The notes under the pieces were generated by a model, which saw only the letters and a program-made list of their open reading frames with translations, made no database searches and had not been told where the DNA came from. The translations under genes were made by a program, and so were the position numbers. A stretch of 20,266 bases of DNA, taken from an uncultured Clostridia bacterium. Lineage in GTDB: Bacteria > Bacillota > Clostridia > TANB77 > CAG-508. Positions 6,216 to 13,731 of the stretch are shown in pieces; the first letter of the stretch is position 1; each line of letters begins with the position of its first letter. The stretch lies in assembly GCA_948976265.1 (NCBI GenBank), contig CARFUA010000017.1:1-20266 (forward strand), given 5' to 3'.

Positions 6216-6575
6216 TTAAAATTTCAAACCTGCCTCACGTGCTGCTTCTGCTAATTCTTTTACAACACCATGATAGATAAATCCACCTCTATCAAAAACT
6301 ACATTTTCAATTTTTTTGCTAGCAGCTTTTTTGGCAATGGCTGCTCCAACTTCTTTTGCAGCTTCTTTATTGGCTTTTTTTGTTTTAATATCGGTATCCA
6401 TTGTTGATACATAAACAAGTGTCTCACCTTTTGTATCATCAATGATTTGCGCAATTATGTTCTTATTCGTTCTACAAACAGCTAATCTTGGAACTTCAGT
6501 TGTTCCACTGATTTTTGTACGAACTCTTTTATGTCTTCTTTGACGTTCTGCTTTTCTGTTGATTTTTGTAATCAT
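6216..6575 (-). CDS. rplR: 50S ribosomal protein L18
   Basis: L18 binds 5S rRNA with L5 and helps place it in the 50S central protuberance. The ATG at 6575-6573, after an AAGGAG site, gives 119 residues and the standard basic N-terminus (MITKINRKAERQRRHKRVR). The frame is open for 26 more codons upstream, but that part encodes repeat DNA and has no family match. Landmarks are the VRTKISGT turn, PRLAVCRTNKNIIAQIIDD, and the end VFDRGGFIYHGVVKELAEAA. The spacer from rplF is 153 bases, long for this pair. Confidence 0.97.
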   Translation of the reverse strand: MITKINRKAERQRRHKRVRTKISGTTEVPRLAVCRTNKNIIAQIIDDTKGETLVYVSTMDTDIKTKKANKEAAKEVGAAIAKKAASKKIENVVFDRGGFIYHGVVKELAEAAREAGLKF

Positions 6576-6597
6576 TTTTGTTCTCCTTTCTTTTTTT

Positions 6598-6677
6598 GGC
6601 ATAGTAGTTTTTCTAAGGAAGCTAATTCCATAAATTTTATACCAATTTGGCATAGTAGTTCTAAGGAAGTTAACTCC
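6598..6677. repeat. Pair of direct repeats upstream of rplR
   Basis: Copies at 6598-6629 and 6649-6677 share GGCATAGTAGTT, then CTAAGGAAG and a similar AAYTCC end; the first has three more T residues. They are offset by about 50 bases in the spacer between rplF and rplR. A duplication is the simplest explanation. A weak promoter-like pair (TTAGAA, 17 bases, TATAAA) on the minus strand at 6664-6636 lies in the second copy and the region between copies. Confidence 0.6.
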
Positions 6678-6694
6678 GCTCCGCTACGTTAACG

Positions 6695-6734
6695 AAGTAA
6701 TCTGTAACACTCATTCTTAGCGAACGGCTTACTT
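6695..6734. repeat. 40-base dispersed repeat, copy 2 (3' of rplF)
   Basis: This is the second copy of the element at 1582-1621. It overlaps the rplF stop (6729-6731) and the codon before it, so the repeat again begins at a stop codon. The arms are slightly less regular here (AAGTAAGCCGT against ACAGATTACTT). Beyond it lies CGTTAAC ... GTTAAC (6672-6692), two copies of a 6-base palindrome around a GC-rich core. Confidence 0.6.
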
Positions 6735-7268
6735 CTTACCTGCTTTACCTTCTTTACGTCTAATAACTTCATAATCATATTTAATACCTTTACCACGATA
6801 TACTTCTGGTGGTCTTTTACTTCTGACAACCGCTGCTGTTTGACCAACTAATTCTTTGTCAATTCCTTTTACAATAATTTCGTTTTGGCTTGGCACATCA
6901 AACGTAATTCCTGCTGGTGCCTCCATTTCAACTGGATGTGAATATCCTAAGTTCATCAATAAATTATTTCCCTTTTTCTGAGCTCTATATCCAACACCAT
7001 TAATTTCTAATTTTTTCTCAAAACCATTTAAAGTTCCTTCAATCATGTTATTGATTAAGGTTCTTGTTAAACCATGTAAACTTCTATTTTTGGGTTGATC
7101 GTCTGGTCTTACAACTGTTAAAATTTTGTCTTGAAAATTGACTTTCATGTTTTCATGAATTTCTCTTTCCAATGTTCCTTTTGGACCTTTTACTGTAATA
7201 TGTTGTCCGTCAATTTTAATTTCAACATTATCTGGCACAGTAATTGGTTTATTTCCTATTCTTGACAT
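6729..7268 (-). CDS. rplF: 50S ribosomal protein L6
   Basis: L6 lies near the factor-binding site at the base of the L7/L12 stalk. At 179 residues it has the normal two repeated alpha/beta domains. It starts MSRIGNKPITVPDNVEIKID with VKGPKGTLEREI; the second domain has LEINGVGYRAQKKGNNLLMN and VVRSKRPPEVYRGKGIKY, ending RRKEGKAGKK. AAAGGAG precedes the ATG. Its stop codon is embedded in a dispersed repeat. Confidence 0.98.
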   Translation of the reverse strand: MSRIGNKPITVPDNVEIKIDGQHITVKGPKGTLEREIHENMKVNFQDKILTVVRPDDQPKNRSLHGLTRTLINNMIEGTLNGFEKKLEINGVGYRAQKKGNNLLMNLGYSHPVEMEAPAGITFDVPSQNEIIVKGIDKELVGQTAAVVRSKRPPEVYRGKGIKYDYEVIRRKEGKAGKK

Positions 7269-7425
7269 TTTATTTCTCCTTTCTTAGATTAATACACTAT
7301 TTTTATAGGTATTTTTTCAGAATTTTATTGTATTCATAATATTGGAACTTATTGCTTTACAAAAATTCCCACGTTCTGTTCTAATTTCCGTCTACTTTCT
7401 AAGCAACCTACGATTCAATTCCTCA

Positions 7426-7824
7426 TTACCAAATATAGGCTAAAACCTCGCCGCCGATTCCTAATTCGCGGGCTTTTTTATCGGTCATGATTCCTTTAGA
7501 TGTTGAGATTAAGGCGATTCCTAAACCGTTTAATACTTTAGGCAATTCATCTTTATTTGCATAAATTCTTAAACCTGGTTTACTAATTCTTCTTAATCCA
7601 TCGATTACTCGATTTCCTTTTTCATCATATTTTAAGGTGATTCTTAAAACACCTTGAATTCCATCTTCAATCTCTTCAAAAGATTTGATATATCCTTCTT
7701 CCAATAAATTTTCTGCAATCGCTTTTTTCATTTTTGATGCAGGAACATCAACTGTTTTAAATTTATTGGTATTCGCATTTCTGATTCTTGTTAACATATC
7801 TGCAATTGGATCTGTTATATTCAC
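7426..7824 (-). CDS. rpsH: 30S ribosomal protein S8
   Basis: S8 is a primary 16S rRNA-binding protein of the central domain, and in E. coli it is the translational repressor of the spc operon. The 132-residue product starts MNITDPIADMLTRIRNANTN. It has the KMKKAIAENLLEEGYI stretch and ends with TSKGIMTDKKARELGIGGEV then LAYIW, all typical. A GGAGGG site precedes the ATG. The spacers on both sides (93 and 157 bases) are longer than usual. Confidence 0.98.
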   Translation of the reverse strand: MNITDPIADMLTRIRNANTNKFKTVDVPASKMKKAIAENLLEEGYIKSFEEIEDGIQGVLRITLKYDEKGNRVIDGLRRISKPGLRIYANKDELPKVLNGLGIALISTSKGIMTDKKARELGIGGEVLAYIW

Positions 7825-7842
7825 TGATTTTCCCTCCTTTTC

Positions 7843-7877
7843 TAACTTTTATAGGAAACAATACTTTCGTATTGCTA
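7843..7877 (-). other. Tetraloop hairpin upstream of rpsH
   Basis: On the minus strand CAATAC-GAAA-GTATTG is a 6-bp stem with a GNRA-type GAAA loop, about 40 bases before the rpsH start. It is likely an RNA hairpin in the operon mRNA. Whether S8 binds it is not known; no classical S8 site was recognised. Confidence 0.4.
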
Positions 7878-7913
7878 CTGACACTGTAACTCGCTTACGC
7901 TCGAACAGTCTCA
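7874..7913. repeat. Second dispersed repeat family, copy A (3' of rpsN)
   Basis: This segment matches 15544-15586 over about 40 bases; shared blocks are CTGACA, TATAACTC or TGTAACTC, GCTT, and TCGAACA followed by CTCA. It starts 4 bases past the rpsN stop. The middle is fairly GC-rich (CTCGCTTACGCTCG). ACTGT and ACAGT near its ends can pair. A short mobile or extragenic repeat is the likely nature. Confidence 0.5.
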
Positions 7914-7917
7914 GAAC

Positions 7918-8103
7918 CTACCAACTTGCTTTTTTTACTCCAGGAATCTCACCTTTGTGAGCTAATTCTCTAAAACAAATACGGCAAATTCCGAATTTTC
8001 TAATATAAGCATGTGGTCTTCCACAAATTTTGCATCTGTTATATTCTCTTGTTTTATATTTTTGCTCTCTGGCACATTTCACCTTTAATGATTTTTTAGC
8101 CAT
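7918..8103 (-). CDS. rpsN: 30S ribosomal protein S14, zinc-binding short form
   Basis: S14 sits in the 30S head and joins late in assembly. The 61-residue product is the zinc form (type Z): MAKKSLKVKCAREQKYKTRE is followed by CKICGRPHAYIRKFGICRIC, two C-x2-C pairs 12 residues apart. It ends IPGVKKASW, the family C-terminus. Firmicutes often keep a second, zinc-free S14 elsewhere; none is in this window. It is preceded by an AAGGAG site and follows rplE by 17 bases. Confidence 0.98.
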   Translation of the reverse strand: MAKKSLKVKCAREQKYKTREYNRCKICGRPHAYIRKFGICRICFRELAHKGEIPGVKKASW

Positions 8104-8120
8104 CGGTTTCTCCTTTCTTT

Positions 8121-8660
8121 TTAGTTTCTGAATGGCATTCCCAATAAAGACAACAACTCTTTTGCTTCTTCATCTGTTTTAGCTGTTGTTACAAATATAA
8201 TATCCATACCTCTTATTTTGTCGATTTTATCATATTCAATTTCTGGGAAAATTAATTGCTCCTTGATTCCCATTGAGTAATTTCCTCTACCATCAAATGA
8301 ATGAGACGATACACCTCTAAAATCTCTTACTCTTGGTAATGCAACATTAAATAATTTTTGTGCAAAATCATACATTTTTCCTGCTCTTAATGTTACTTTA
8401 CATCCTATTTTAGCTCCTTCTCTTAATTTGAAAGCAGCAATTGATTTTTTTGCTTTTGTGATAATTGGTTTTTGACCTGTTATAATTGTCAAATCATTCA
8501 TTGCATTATCTAAAGCTTTTGGATTATCTTTGGTTTCCCCTAATCCAATGTTTATGACTATTTTTTCTAAGCTTGGAACTTCCATAATAGAAGTATAATT
8601 GAATTTTTTCATTAATGCTGGTACTACTTCATTTTTATATTGTTCTTTAAGTACTTCCAT
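8121..8660 (-). CDS. rplE: 50S ribosomal protein L5
   Basis: L5 binds 5S rRNA, contacts P-site tRNA and forms a bridge to S13. The 179-residue product begins MEVLKEQYKNEVVPALMKKF. It contains KIVINIGLGETKDN, ITGQKPIITKAKKSIAAFKL, FRGVSSHSFDGRGNYSMGIK and the end ELLSLLGMPFRN, all as in the family. A GGAGG site precedes the ATG; the spacer to rplX is 25 bases. Confidence 0.98.
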   Translation of the reverse strand: MEVLKEQYKNEVVPALMKKFNYTSIMEVPSLEKIVINIGLGETKDNPKALDNAMNDLTIITGQKPIITKAKKSIAAFKLREGAKIGCKVTLRAGKMYDFAQKLFNVALPRVRDFRGVSSHSFDGRGNYSMGIKEQLIFPEIEYDKIDKIRGMDIIFVTTAKTDEEAKELLSLLGMPFRN

Positions 8661-8685
8661 CTTTCTTAAAACTCCTCCTTTCTAT

Positions 8686-9006
8686 TTACTTTTTAAGTTT
8701 CTCTCCGCATTTTTTACAAATACGTACTTTCTCGCCTTTTTCTTCTTGATATCCAATTTTAGTCGCCTTTCCACATTTCGCACATACTATATTGGCTTTA
8801 CTGCTATCAATTGGACATTCTACTGAAATAATTCCACCTTCATCTCCTTGTTTTCTAGGTTTCACGTGTTTTTTTCGAACATTAACACCTTTTACAACAA
8901 TTTTGTTTTTCTTAGGAATTACTTCTAAAACTTCACCAGTTTTGTCTTTATCGTTTCCTGATAAAATTTTAACATTATCACCTTTTTTGATTTTCAATTT
9001 ATTCAC
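8686..9006 (-). CDS. rplX: 50S ribosomal protein L24
   Basis: L24 is an early assembly protein of the 50S subunit near the exit tunnel. The 106-residue product has an N-terminal KOW motif (IKKGDNVKILSGNDKDKTGE), the VNVRKKHVKPRKQGDEGGII loop, and a C-terminal zinc ribbon with two C-x2-C pairs (CAKCGKATKIG, CKKCGEKLKK). The four-cysteine ribbon is found in many but not all bacterial L24 proteins. It lies between rplN and rplE, as expected, with a GAGGTG site before the ATG. Confidence 0.98.
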   Translation of the reverse strand: MNKLKIKKGDNVKILSGNDKDKTGEVLEVIPKKNKIVVKGVNVRKKHVKPRKQGDEGGIISVECPIDSSKANIVCAKCGKATKIGYQEEKGEKVRICKKCGEKLKK

Positions 9007-9046
9007 CTCTAATTCTTTTTTAGATTTTTGAATTTTGTATTACTTC

Positions 9047-9415
9047 TTATAAAACCTCTGGAGCCAAAGATAATATTTTCAAATAATTTTTATCTCTTAA
9101 CTCTCTTGCCACTGGTCCAAAAATACGTGTTCCTTTTGGTGTTCCATCTTCACGAATAATAACCGCAGCATTTTCATCAAATCTTACGTAAGAACCATCT
9201 GGACGTCTAGCACCTTTTTTTGTTCTAACAACGACAGCTTTTACTACTTCTCCTTTTTTTACAACGCCACCTGGTGTAGCAGATTTAACAGAAGCAACAA
9301 TTACATCTCCTATTTCCGCATATCTTCTATAGGATCCGCCTAAACATCTGATACACATAAGTTCTCTTGCACCAGTATTATCAGCTACTTTTAATCTAGT
9401 TTGTTGTTGTACCAT
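9047..9415 (-). CDS. rplN: 50S ribosomal protein L14
   Basis: L14 lies at the subunit interface, contacts the 30S subunit and is where the silencing factor RsfS binds. The 122 residues are standard: MVQQQTRLKVADNTGARELM, CIRCLGGSYRRYAEIGDVIV, KKGEVVKAVVVRTKKGARRP, GTRIFGPVARELR and the end KILSLAPEVL. A GGAGGA site lies before the ATG. It follows rpsQ after 39 bases. Confidence 0.98.
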   Translation of the reverse strand: MVQQQTRLKVADNTGARELMCIRCLGGSYRRYAEIGDVIVASVKSATPGGVVKKGEVVKAVVVRTKKGARRPDGSYVRFDENAAVIIREDGTPKGTRIFGPVARELRDKNYLKILSLAPEVL

Positions 9416-9454
9416 TTAAGGTTCCTCCTTCTTTCTTAAACTTTCTATTACAGC

Positions 9455-9718
9455 TTATTTTATAATTGCTTTTTCGACTATTTTTATTAGTCTCCATCTT
9501 TTATCTTTGGATAGAGGTCTTGTTTCCATAACTTCTACCTTATCTCCCACTTTGCATTCATTTGCTTCATCGTGAGCTTTTAATTTATAAGTTCTTTTGA
9601 CAGTTTTCTTATAAATTGGATGTGTTACATTGTCTTCTACAGCAACTACAATGGTTTTATCCATTTTATCAGAAACAACTGTACCAATCATTGTTTTACG
9701 AAGATTTCTTTCTTCCAT
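9455..9718 (-). CDS. rpsQ: 30S ribosomal protein S17
   Basis: S17 is a primary binder of the 16S 5' domain, with an OB fold. The 87-residue product starts MEERNLRKTMIGTVVSDKMD, followed by KTIVVAVE and HPIYKKTVKRTYKLKAHDE. It ends with VGDKVEVMETRPLSKDKRWR, the family signature. AAGGAGA precedes the ATG. The spacer from rpmC is 88 bases and holds only a weak ATAAG/CTTAT inverted repeat. Confidence 0.98.
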   Translation of the reverse strand: MEERNLRKTMIGTVVSDKMDKTIVVAVEDNVTHPIYKKTVKRTYKLKAHDEANECKVGDKVEVMETRPLSKDKRWRLIKIVEKAIIK

Positions 9719-9806
9719 AGCCAGTCTATCTCCTTTCTTAATTTTCTAAAGTCTGCAATTCCGCTTTGCTTCCTTGCATAAGTGGTTCGTATGGCTTATA
9801 CTTTGT

Positions 9807-10004
9807 CTACGATTCACTCAATTCTCTTTTTCTAAGTATTGTCTTTACTCTGGCAATTTCGCGACGAACTTCACGAATTCTCATTGGATTATCCAATCCG
9901 TTTGTTGCTAAACTAAAACGTAATTTGAATAATTCTGATTTTAATTCTGTTAGTTCTTTTTCTAGCTCAGGTGAAGACATTTCATTTAATTTTTTATTCT
10001 TCAT
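9807..10004 (-). CDS. rpmC: 50S ribosomal protein L29
   Basis: L29 sits at the polypeptide exit and forms part of the docking site for trigger factor and SRP. The 65-residue product is two helices: KLNEMSSPELEKELTELKSE and LFKLRFSLATNGLDNPMRIR, then EVRREIARVKTILRKREL. Its ATG overlaps the end of rplP by 11 bases, so translation of the two is probably coupled. Confidence 0.97.
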   Translation of the reverse strand: MKNKKLNEMSSPELEKELTELKSELFKLRFSLATNGLDNPMRIREVRREIARVKTILRKRELSES

Positions 10005-10428
10005 CTAAATCACCGCCTACTTCTCTTTTTACAAACTTGGTTTTTACAGGCAATTTATGTCCTGCTAAACGTAATGCTTCTCTTGCAATTTCTTCTGAAA
10101 CACCAGCTAATTCAAACATAACTCTACCTGGTTTTACAACTGCTACCCAATATTCTGGAGCACCTTTACCTTTACCCATACGAGTTCCAATTGGTTTACT
10201 GGTAATTGGTTTGTCTGGAAATACTTTTATCCAAACTTTTCCGCCTCTTTTGATATAACGTGTCATCGCAATTCTGGCAGCTTCAATTTGGTTTGATGTA
10301 ATCCATCCAGCAGATGTAGCTTGAATTCCGAATTCTCCTTCATTTACAACATTACCACGTGTTGCTTTTCCTCTATTTCTACCTTTTTGCATTTTTCTAA
10401 ATTTTGTTTTTTTAGGCATTAATGGCAT
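9994..10428 (-). CDS. rplP: 50S ribosomal protein L16
   Basis: L16 is needed for the 50S A site and peptidyl-transferase function. The 144-residue product carries KTKFRKMQKGRNRGKATRGN, GITSNQ-type contacts (AGWITSNQIEAARIAMTRYI), the conserved KPIGTRMGKGKGAPEYWVAV and LAGHKLPVKTKFV. The ATG at 10428-10426 overlaps the rpsC stop by one base (TAATG). The GGAGG nine bases upstream favours this start over the ATG three codons later. Confidence 0.98.
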   Translation of the reverse strand: MPLMPKKTKFRKMQKGRNRGKATRGNVVNEGEFGIQATSAGWITSNQIEAARIAMTRYIKRGGKVWIKVFPDKPITSKPIGTRMGKGKGAPEYWVAVVKPGRVMFELAGVSEEIAREALRLAGHKLPVKTKFVKREVGGDLDEE

Positions 10429-11090
10429 TAGTTTCTACCTCCTTCTTGTGCATCTTTTTTGCTTGGCAGAATTTCACCTTTATAAATCCAAACTTTAACA
10501 CCAATTTTTCCATAAGTCGTATCTGCTTCTGCAAATCCATAATCAATATCAGCTCTTAAAGTTTGTAATGGAATAGTTCCATCTTTATAAAATTCAGTTC
10601 TTGCCATATCAGCTCCACCTAATCTTCCTGATACTGCAGTTTTAATACCTAAAGCACCAGCTTTCATAGATTTTTGCATACATTGTTTCATGGCTCTTCT
10701 GAACGAAATTCTTCTTTCTAATTGACCTGCTATATTTTCTGCAACTAATTGTGCATCTGTATCAATATTTTTTACTTCAACAATGTTTAAATTAACTTGT
10801 TTGTTAATCATTTTTTCTAACTCATTTTTTAGAGCTTCTGAAAGATTTCCACCTTTTCCAATTACCAAACCTGGTTTTGCTGTGTAAACATTAATTCTTA
10901 CACATTTGGCAGTTCTTTCAATTTCGATTTTTGAAATTCCACTAATATATAATTTTTTCTTTATATATTTACGGATGTTATAATCCTCTACTAAGTAGTC
11001 ACTATAATCTTTCGCATTTGCATACCACTTTGAGTCCCAATCTCTAATTATACCAACTCTTATTCCATTTGGATGAACTTTTTGTCCCAT
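10428..11090 (-). CDS. rpsC: 30S ribosomal protein S3
   Basis: S3 helps form the mRNA entry site of the 30S head and has helicase-associated residues. The 220-residue product starts MGQKVHPNGIRVGIIRDWDS. It has a KH domain with the GxxG loop (KPGLVIGKGGNLSEALKNEL) and a C-terminal domain with SGRLGGADMARTEFYKDGTI, PLQTLRADIDYGFAEADTTY and GVKVWIYKGEILPSKK. Length and order are normal. A GGAG site precedes the ATG. Confidence 0.98.
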   Translation of the reverse strand: MGQKVHPNGIRVGIIRDWDSKWYANAKDYSDYLVEDYNIRKYIKKKLYISGISKIEIERTAKCVRINVYTAKPGLVIGKGGNLSEALKNELEKMINKQVNLNIVEVKNIDTDAQLVAENIAGQLERRISFRRAMKQCMQKSMKAGALGIKTAVSGRLGGADMARTEFYKDGTIPLQTLRADIDYGFAEADTTYGKIGVKVWIYKGEILPSKKDAQEGGRN

Positions 11091-11110
11091 GTTCTTGTAA
11101 TCTCCTTTCT

Positions 11111-11479
11111 TTATTTTGTCATTTCTCTTAACACAATTGTTATATGACTTGTTCTTTTTCTAATTCTTACAGCAGAACCTTTTGCAGCAGGTCTTATTCT
11201 TTTTAAAGTAGGACCTTGATTTGCATAGATTTCGCTAACAACTAAATTACTTCTATTCATAAAATGATTATTTTCAGCATTTGCAATTGCTGAATTAAGA
11301 AGTTTTTCCAATATTTCACTAGATGCTTTTGGTGCAAACTTTAAGATACTTAACGCTTCTTGAACGTCTTTGCCTCTGATTAAATCCGCTACAATTTTTA
11401 CTTTTCTACTCGAAATTCTAGCATATTTTAAAGTTGCTTTTGCTTCGATTACATCAGTTTCTATTGCTTTTTCTTCCAC
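11111..11479 (-). CDS. rplV: 50S ribosomal protein L22
   Basis: L22 lines the exit tunnel with a long beta-hairpin; changes there can give macrolide resistance. The 122-residue product has EAKATLKYARISSRKVKIVADLI-type family sequence, NAENNHFMNRSNLVVSEIYA, and the hairpin region GPTLKRIRPAAKGSAVRIRK, ending RTSHITIVLREMTK. The start is a GTG (11479-11477) seven bases after GGAGGT. The extra acidic N-terminus (MEEKAIETDVIEAK) is a little longer than in many homologues. Confidence 0.97.
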   Translation of the reverse strand: MEEKAIETDVIEAKATLKYARISSRKVKIVADLIRGKDVQEALSILKFAPKASSEILEKLLNSAIANAENNHFMNRSNLVVSEIYANQGPTLKRIRPAAKGSAVRIRKRTSHITIVLREMTK

Positions 11480-11517
11480 GGTTTATACCTCCTCTTCGAT
11501 TTTTTTAGAATATCATT

Positions 11518-11805
11518 CTATTTCGTTTTTTTGTCTCCGCTATGCCCTTTAAAAGTTCTTGTTGGAGCAAATTCTCCTAATTTATGTCCAATCATTTCTT
11601 CAGAAATATAAATAGGAACATGTTTTCTACCATCATGAACAGCAATTGTGTGCCCTATCATTTGTGGATATATGGTAGAAGCTCTTGACCATGTTTTTAA
11701 TACTTCTTTTTTCCCAGATTCATTCATAGCTTCTATTCTCTTTAATAATCTTTCATCTACAAAAGGTGCTTTTTGTTTTCTCTCTTTCTTTTCCACGGTT
11801 GGCAT
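11518..11805 (-). CDS. rpsS: 30S ribosomal protein S19
   Basis: S19 forms a complex with S13 in the 30S head near the A site. The 95-residue product contains PFVDERLLKRIEAMNESGKK, TWSRASTIYPQMIGHTIAVH, GRKHVPIYISEEMIGHKLGE and FAPTRTFKGHSGDKKTK, all typical. Its first residues (MPTVEKKERKQKAPF) differ from the common SRSLKKGPF start and add a few charged residues. The ATG follows AAGGAGG by normal spacing, so the start is well supported. Confidence 0.97.
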   Translation of the reverse strand: MPTVEKKERKQKAPFVDERLLKRIEAMNESGKKEVLKTWSRASTIYPQMIGHTIAVHDGRKHVPIYISEEMIGHKLGEFAPTRTFKGHSGDKKTK

Positions 11806-11825
11806 TACTTTTTCCTCCTTTCAGC

Positions 11826-12653
11826 TTACTTTCTTCTCTTAACAATAAATTTATTTGATTGTTTTTTCTTATTTCTTGTCTTATATCCTAATGCTGGTTT
11901 ACCCCAAGGAGTTAATGGTCCTGGTCTACCAACTGGTGCTCTACCTTCACCACCACCATGAGGGTGATCACATGGGTTCATAACAGAACCTCTAACGGTT
12001 GGACGAATTCCCATATGTCTTTTTCTTCCAGCTTTTCCTAATTTAATGTTTTCATGATCGCTATTTCCAATTGTACCAATTGTTGCTCTACATCTAACAC
12101 TAATTAATCTCATTTCGCCTGATGGAAGTCTTACGTGTGCATATGCCCCTTCTTTTGCCATTAATTGAGCATCTTGCCCAGCAGAACGAACCAATTTTCC
12201 ACCTTGACCTGGATTTAATTCAATATTGTGAATCATTGTACCAACTGGAATGCTTGCTATTGGCATAGCATTTCCTGGTTTAATATCTACGTTTGTTCCA
12301 GATATTACTTTGTCACCATCGGTTATTTTTTCTGGTGCTAAGATGTAACTTTTGGTTCCATCTTCATATTGAATTAAGGCAATATTTGCGCTTCTGTTTG
12401 GATCGTATTCAATTCCAATAACAGTTGCAAACACGTCATCTTTCTTTCTTTTAAAATCAATTATTCTGTATTTTTGTCTGTTTCCACCACCTTGATGTCT
12501 TACTGTAATTCTACCATATGAGTTTCTACCAGCATTTTTTTTCTTTTTTGCTAATAAAGATTTTTCTGGTGTTTTTTTCGTGATTTCTTCAAATGTTGAA
12601 GTGGTCATGTTTCTTCTTGATGGTGTATACGGTCTATAATGTTTAATTCCCAT
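11826..12653 (-). CDS. rplB: 50S ribosomal protein L2
   Basis: L2 is one of the most conserved 50S proteins, needed for subunit joining and peptidyl-transferase activity. The 275-residue product starts MGIKHYRPYTPSRRNMTTST. It has GRNSYGRITVRHQGGGNRQK, the EYDPNRSANIALI region, VRLPSGEMRLISVRCRATIG and the catalytic-centre-proximal stretch MNPCDHPHGGGEGRAPVGRP, with the key histidine in DHPHGG. It ends KFIVKRRK. It is normal in every part. Confidence 0.98.
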   Translation of the reverse strand: MGIKHYRPYTPSRRNMTTSTFEEITKKTPEKSLLAKKKKNAGRNSYGRITVRHQGGGNRQKYRIIDFKRKKDDVFATVIGIEYDPNRSANIALIQYEDGTKSYILAPEKITDGDKVISGTNVDIKPGNAMPIASIPVGTMIHNIELNPGQGGKLVRSAGQDAQLMAKEGAYAHVRLPSGEMRLISVRCRATIGTIGNSDHENIKLGKAGRKRHMGIRPTVRGSVMNPCDHPHGGGEGRAPVGRPGPLTPWGKPALGYKTRNKKKQSNKFIVKRRK

Positions 12654-12742
12654 TTTTCTTTTCTCCTTTTAAATTAATTTATTTTCCTGGTTATTTTCCA
12701 GATATTCAGCAGCAAAGACAATTCAGAATCGCTTCTACTTAT

Positions 12743-13087
12743 CTACGCATTAAATGCGTCAATTGAATCGTTATATTTTTTAGAAACTTTTACTTCTTTT
12801 CCGCCTTTGCCAAGATATTTAATATCTCCAGCATCTGTATCGATTGTAACAATCGCTTTTTTCCAATCGGATGTCATTCCTCTGTGAACACCTACTCTTT
12901 TAGCTTTTCCTTTGACTGTCATTGTGTTTACATTTAATACTTTAACATTAAATAATTTTTCAACTGCATTTCTGATTTCAACTTTTGTTGCTTTTTTTGC
13001 AACTTTGAAAGTGTATTTTCCATCTTGCATATCCATATTACTTTTTTCTGTAATGATTGGTTTTATGATAATATCTTCTGCTACCAT
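12743..13087 (-). CDS. rplW: 50S ribosomal protein L23
   Basis: L23 lies at the tunnel exit and is the main docking point for trigger factor and SRP. The 114-residue product carries IIIKPIITEKSNMDMQDGKY, TFKVAKKATKVEIRNAVEKL and FNVKVLNVNTMTVKGKAKRV. It has a longer C-terminus than usual (about 15-20 residues, GKGGKEVKVSKKYNDSIDAF). The ATG directly abuts the rplD stop (TAAATG), with the ribosome-binding site inside rplD. Confidence 0.97.
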   Translation of the reverse strand: MVAEDIIIKPIITEKSNMDMQDGKYTFKVAKKATKVEIRNAVEKLFNVKVLNVNTMTVKGKAKRVGVHRGMTSDWKKAIVTIDTDAGDIKYLGKGGKEVKVSKKYNDSIDAFNA

Positions 13088-13711
13088 TTAAGCATACACC
13101 TCCTCTAATTTCTTAACTGTATCAACTGTTAAAACTAATTTTTTGTATTTTAGTAAGTCAAATACATTGATTGTGCTAACAGAAATCGTTCTAACTCCAG
13201 CTAAATTTCTTGCTGATTTTTGAACTTTCTCATCTCCTGTTGCAAGCATAATTAAAGCCTTATCTTCAATTTTTAAGTTTTTCATCGCATTTGCCATTTG
13301 CTTTGTTTTGATTTCTTTAAAATCAAATTTATCTACAACAACTAAATTACTTTCTAAAACTTTTGAACTTAAAATTGATTTGATTGCTAATCTCTTTTCT
13401 TTTTTATTTACTCTATATTTATAAGAACGTGGTTTTGGTCCTAATGCAATACCACCTTTAATCCATTGTGGTGCACGAATAGAACCTTGTCTTGCACGAC
13501 CAGTACCTTTTTGTCTCCATGGTTTTCTACCACCGCCTCTAACTTCACTTCTTGTTTTGGTACTTTGCGTTCCTTGTCTTTGATTGGCTAAATAATTGAC
13601 TAAAACATTGTGTACTAAACTTTCATTTGGTTCTATTCCAAATATTTCTTCTTTTAAATCAATATCGCTAACCTTTTTACCTTCTACGTTATATACTTCT
13701 ACTTTAGGCAT
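13088..13711 (-). CDS. rplD: 50S ribosomal protein L4
   Basis: L4 lines the exit tunnel; in E. coli it also autoregulates the S10 operon. The 207-residue product begins MPKVEVYNVEGKKVSDIDLK. It has the basic tunnel loop TRSEVRGGGRKPWRQKGTGR then ARQGSIRAPQW, FGPKP-type GGIALGPKPRSYKYRVNKKE, and NVFDLLKYKKLVLTVDTVKK near its end. The length is normal. A GGAGG site precedes the ATG. Whether it acts on the leader upstream of rpsJ is an open question here. Confidence 0.98.
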   Translation of the reverse strand: MPKVEVYNVEGKKVSDIDLKEEIFGIEPNESLVHNVLVNYLANQRQGTQSTKTRSEVRGGGRKPWRQKGTGRARQGSIRAPQWIKGGIALGPKPRSYKYRVNKKEKRLAIKSILSSKVLESNLVVVDKFDFKEIKTKQMANAMKNLKIEDKALIMLATGDEKVQKSARNLAGVRTISVSTINVFDLLKYKKLVLTVDTVKKLEEVYA

Positions 13712-13731
13712 TTAACTTTCCTCCTTCCTTT

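Noticed and set aside
6576..6653. 26-codon N-terminal extension of rplR
   Set aside because: The extension is encoded by duplicated repeat DNA and has no L18 similarity; the ATG at 6575 has the proper ribosome-binding site.
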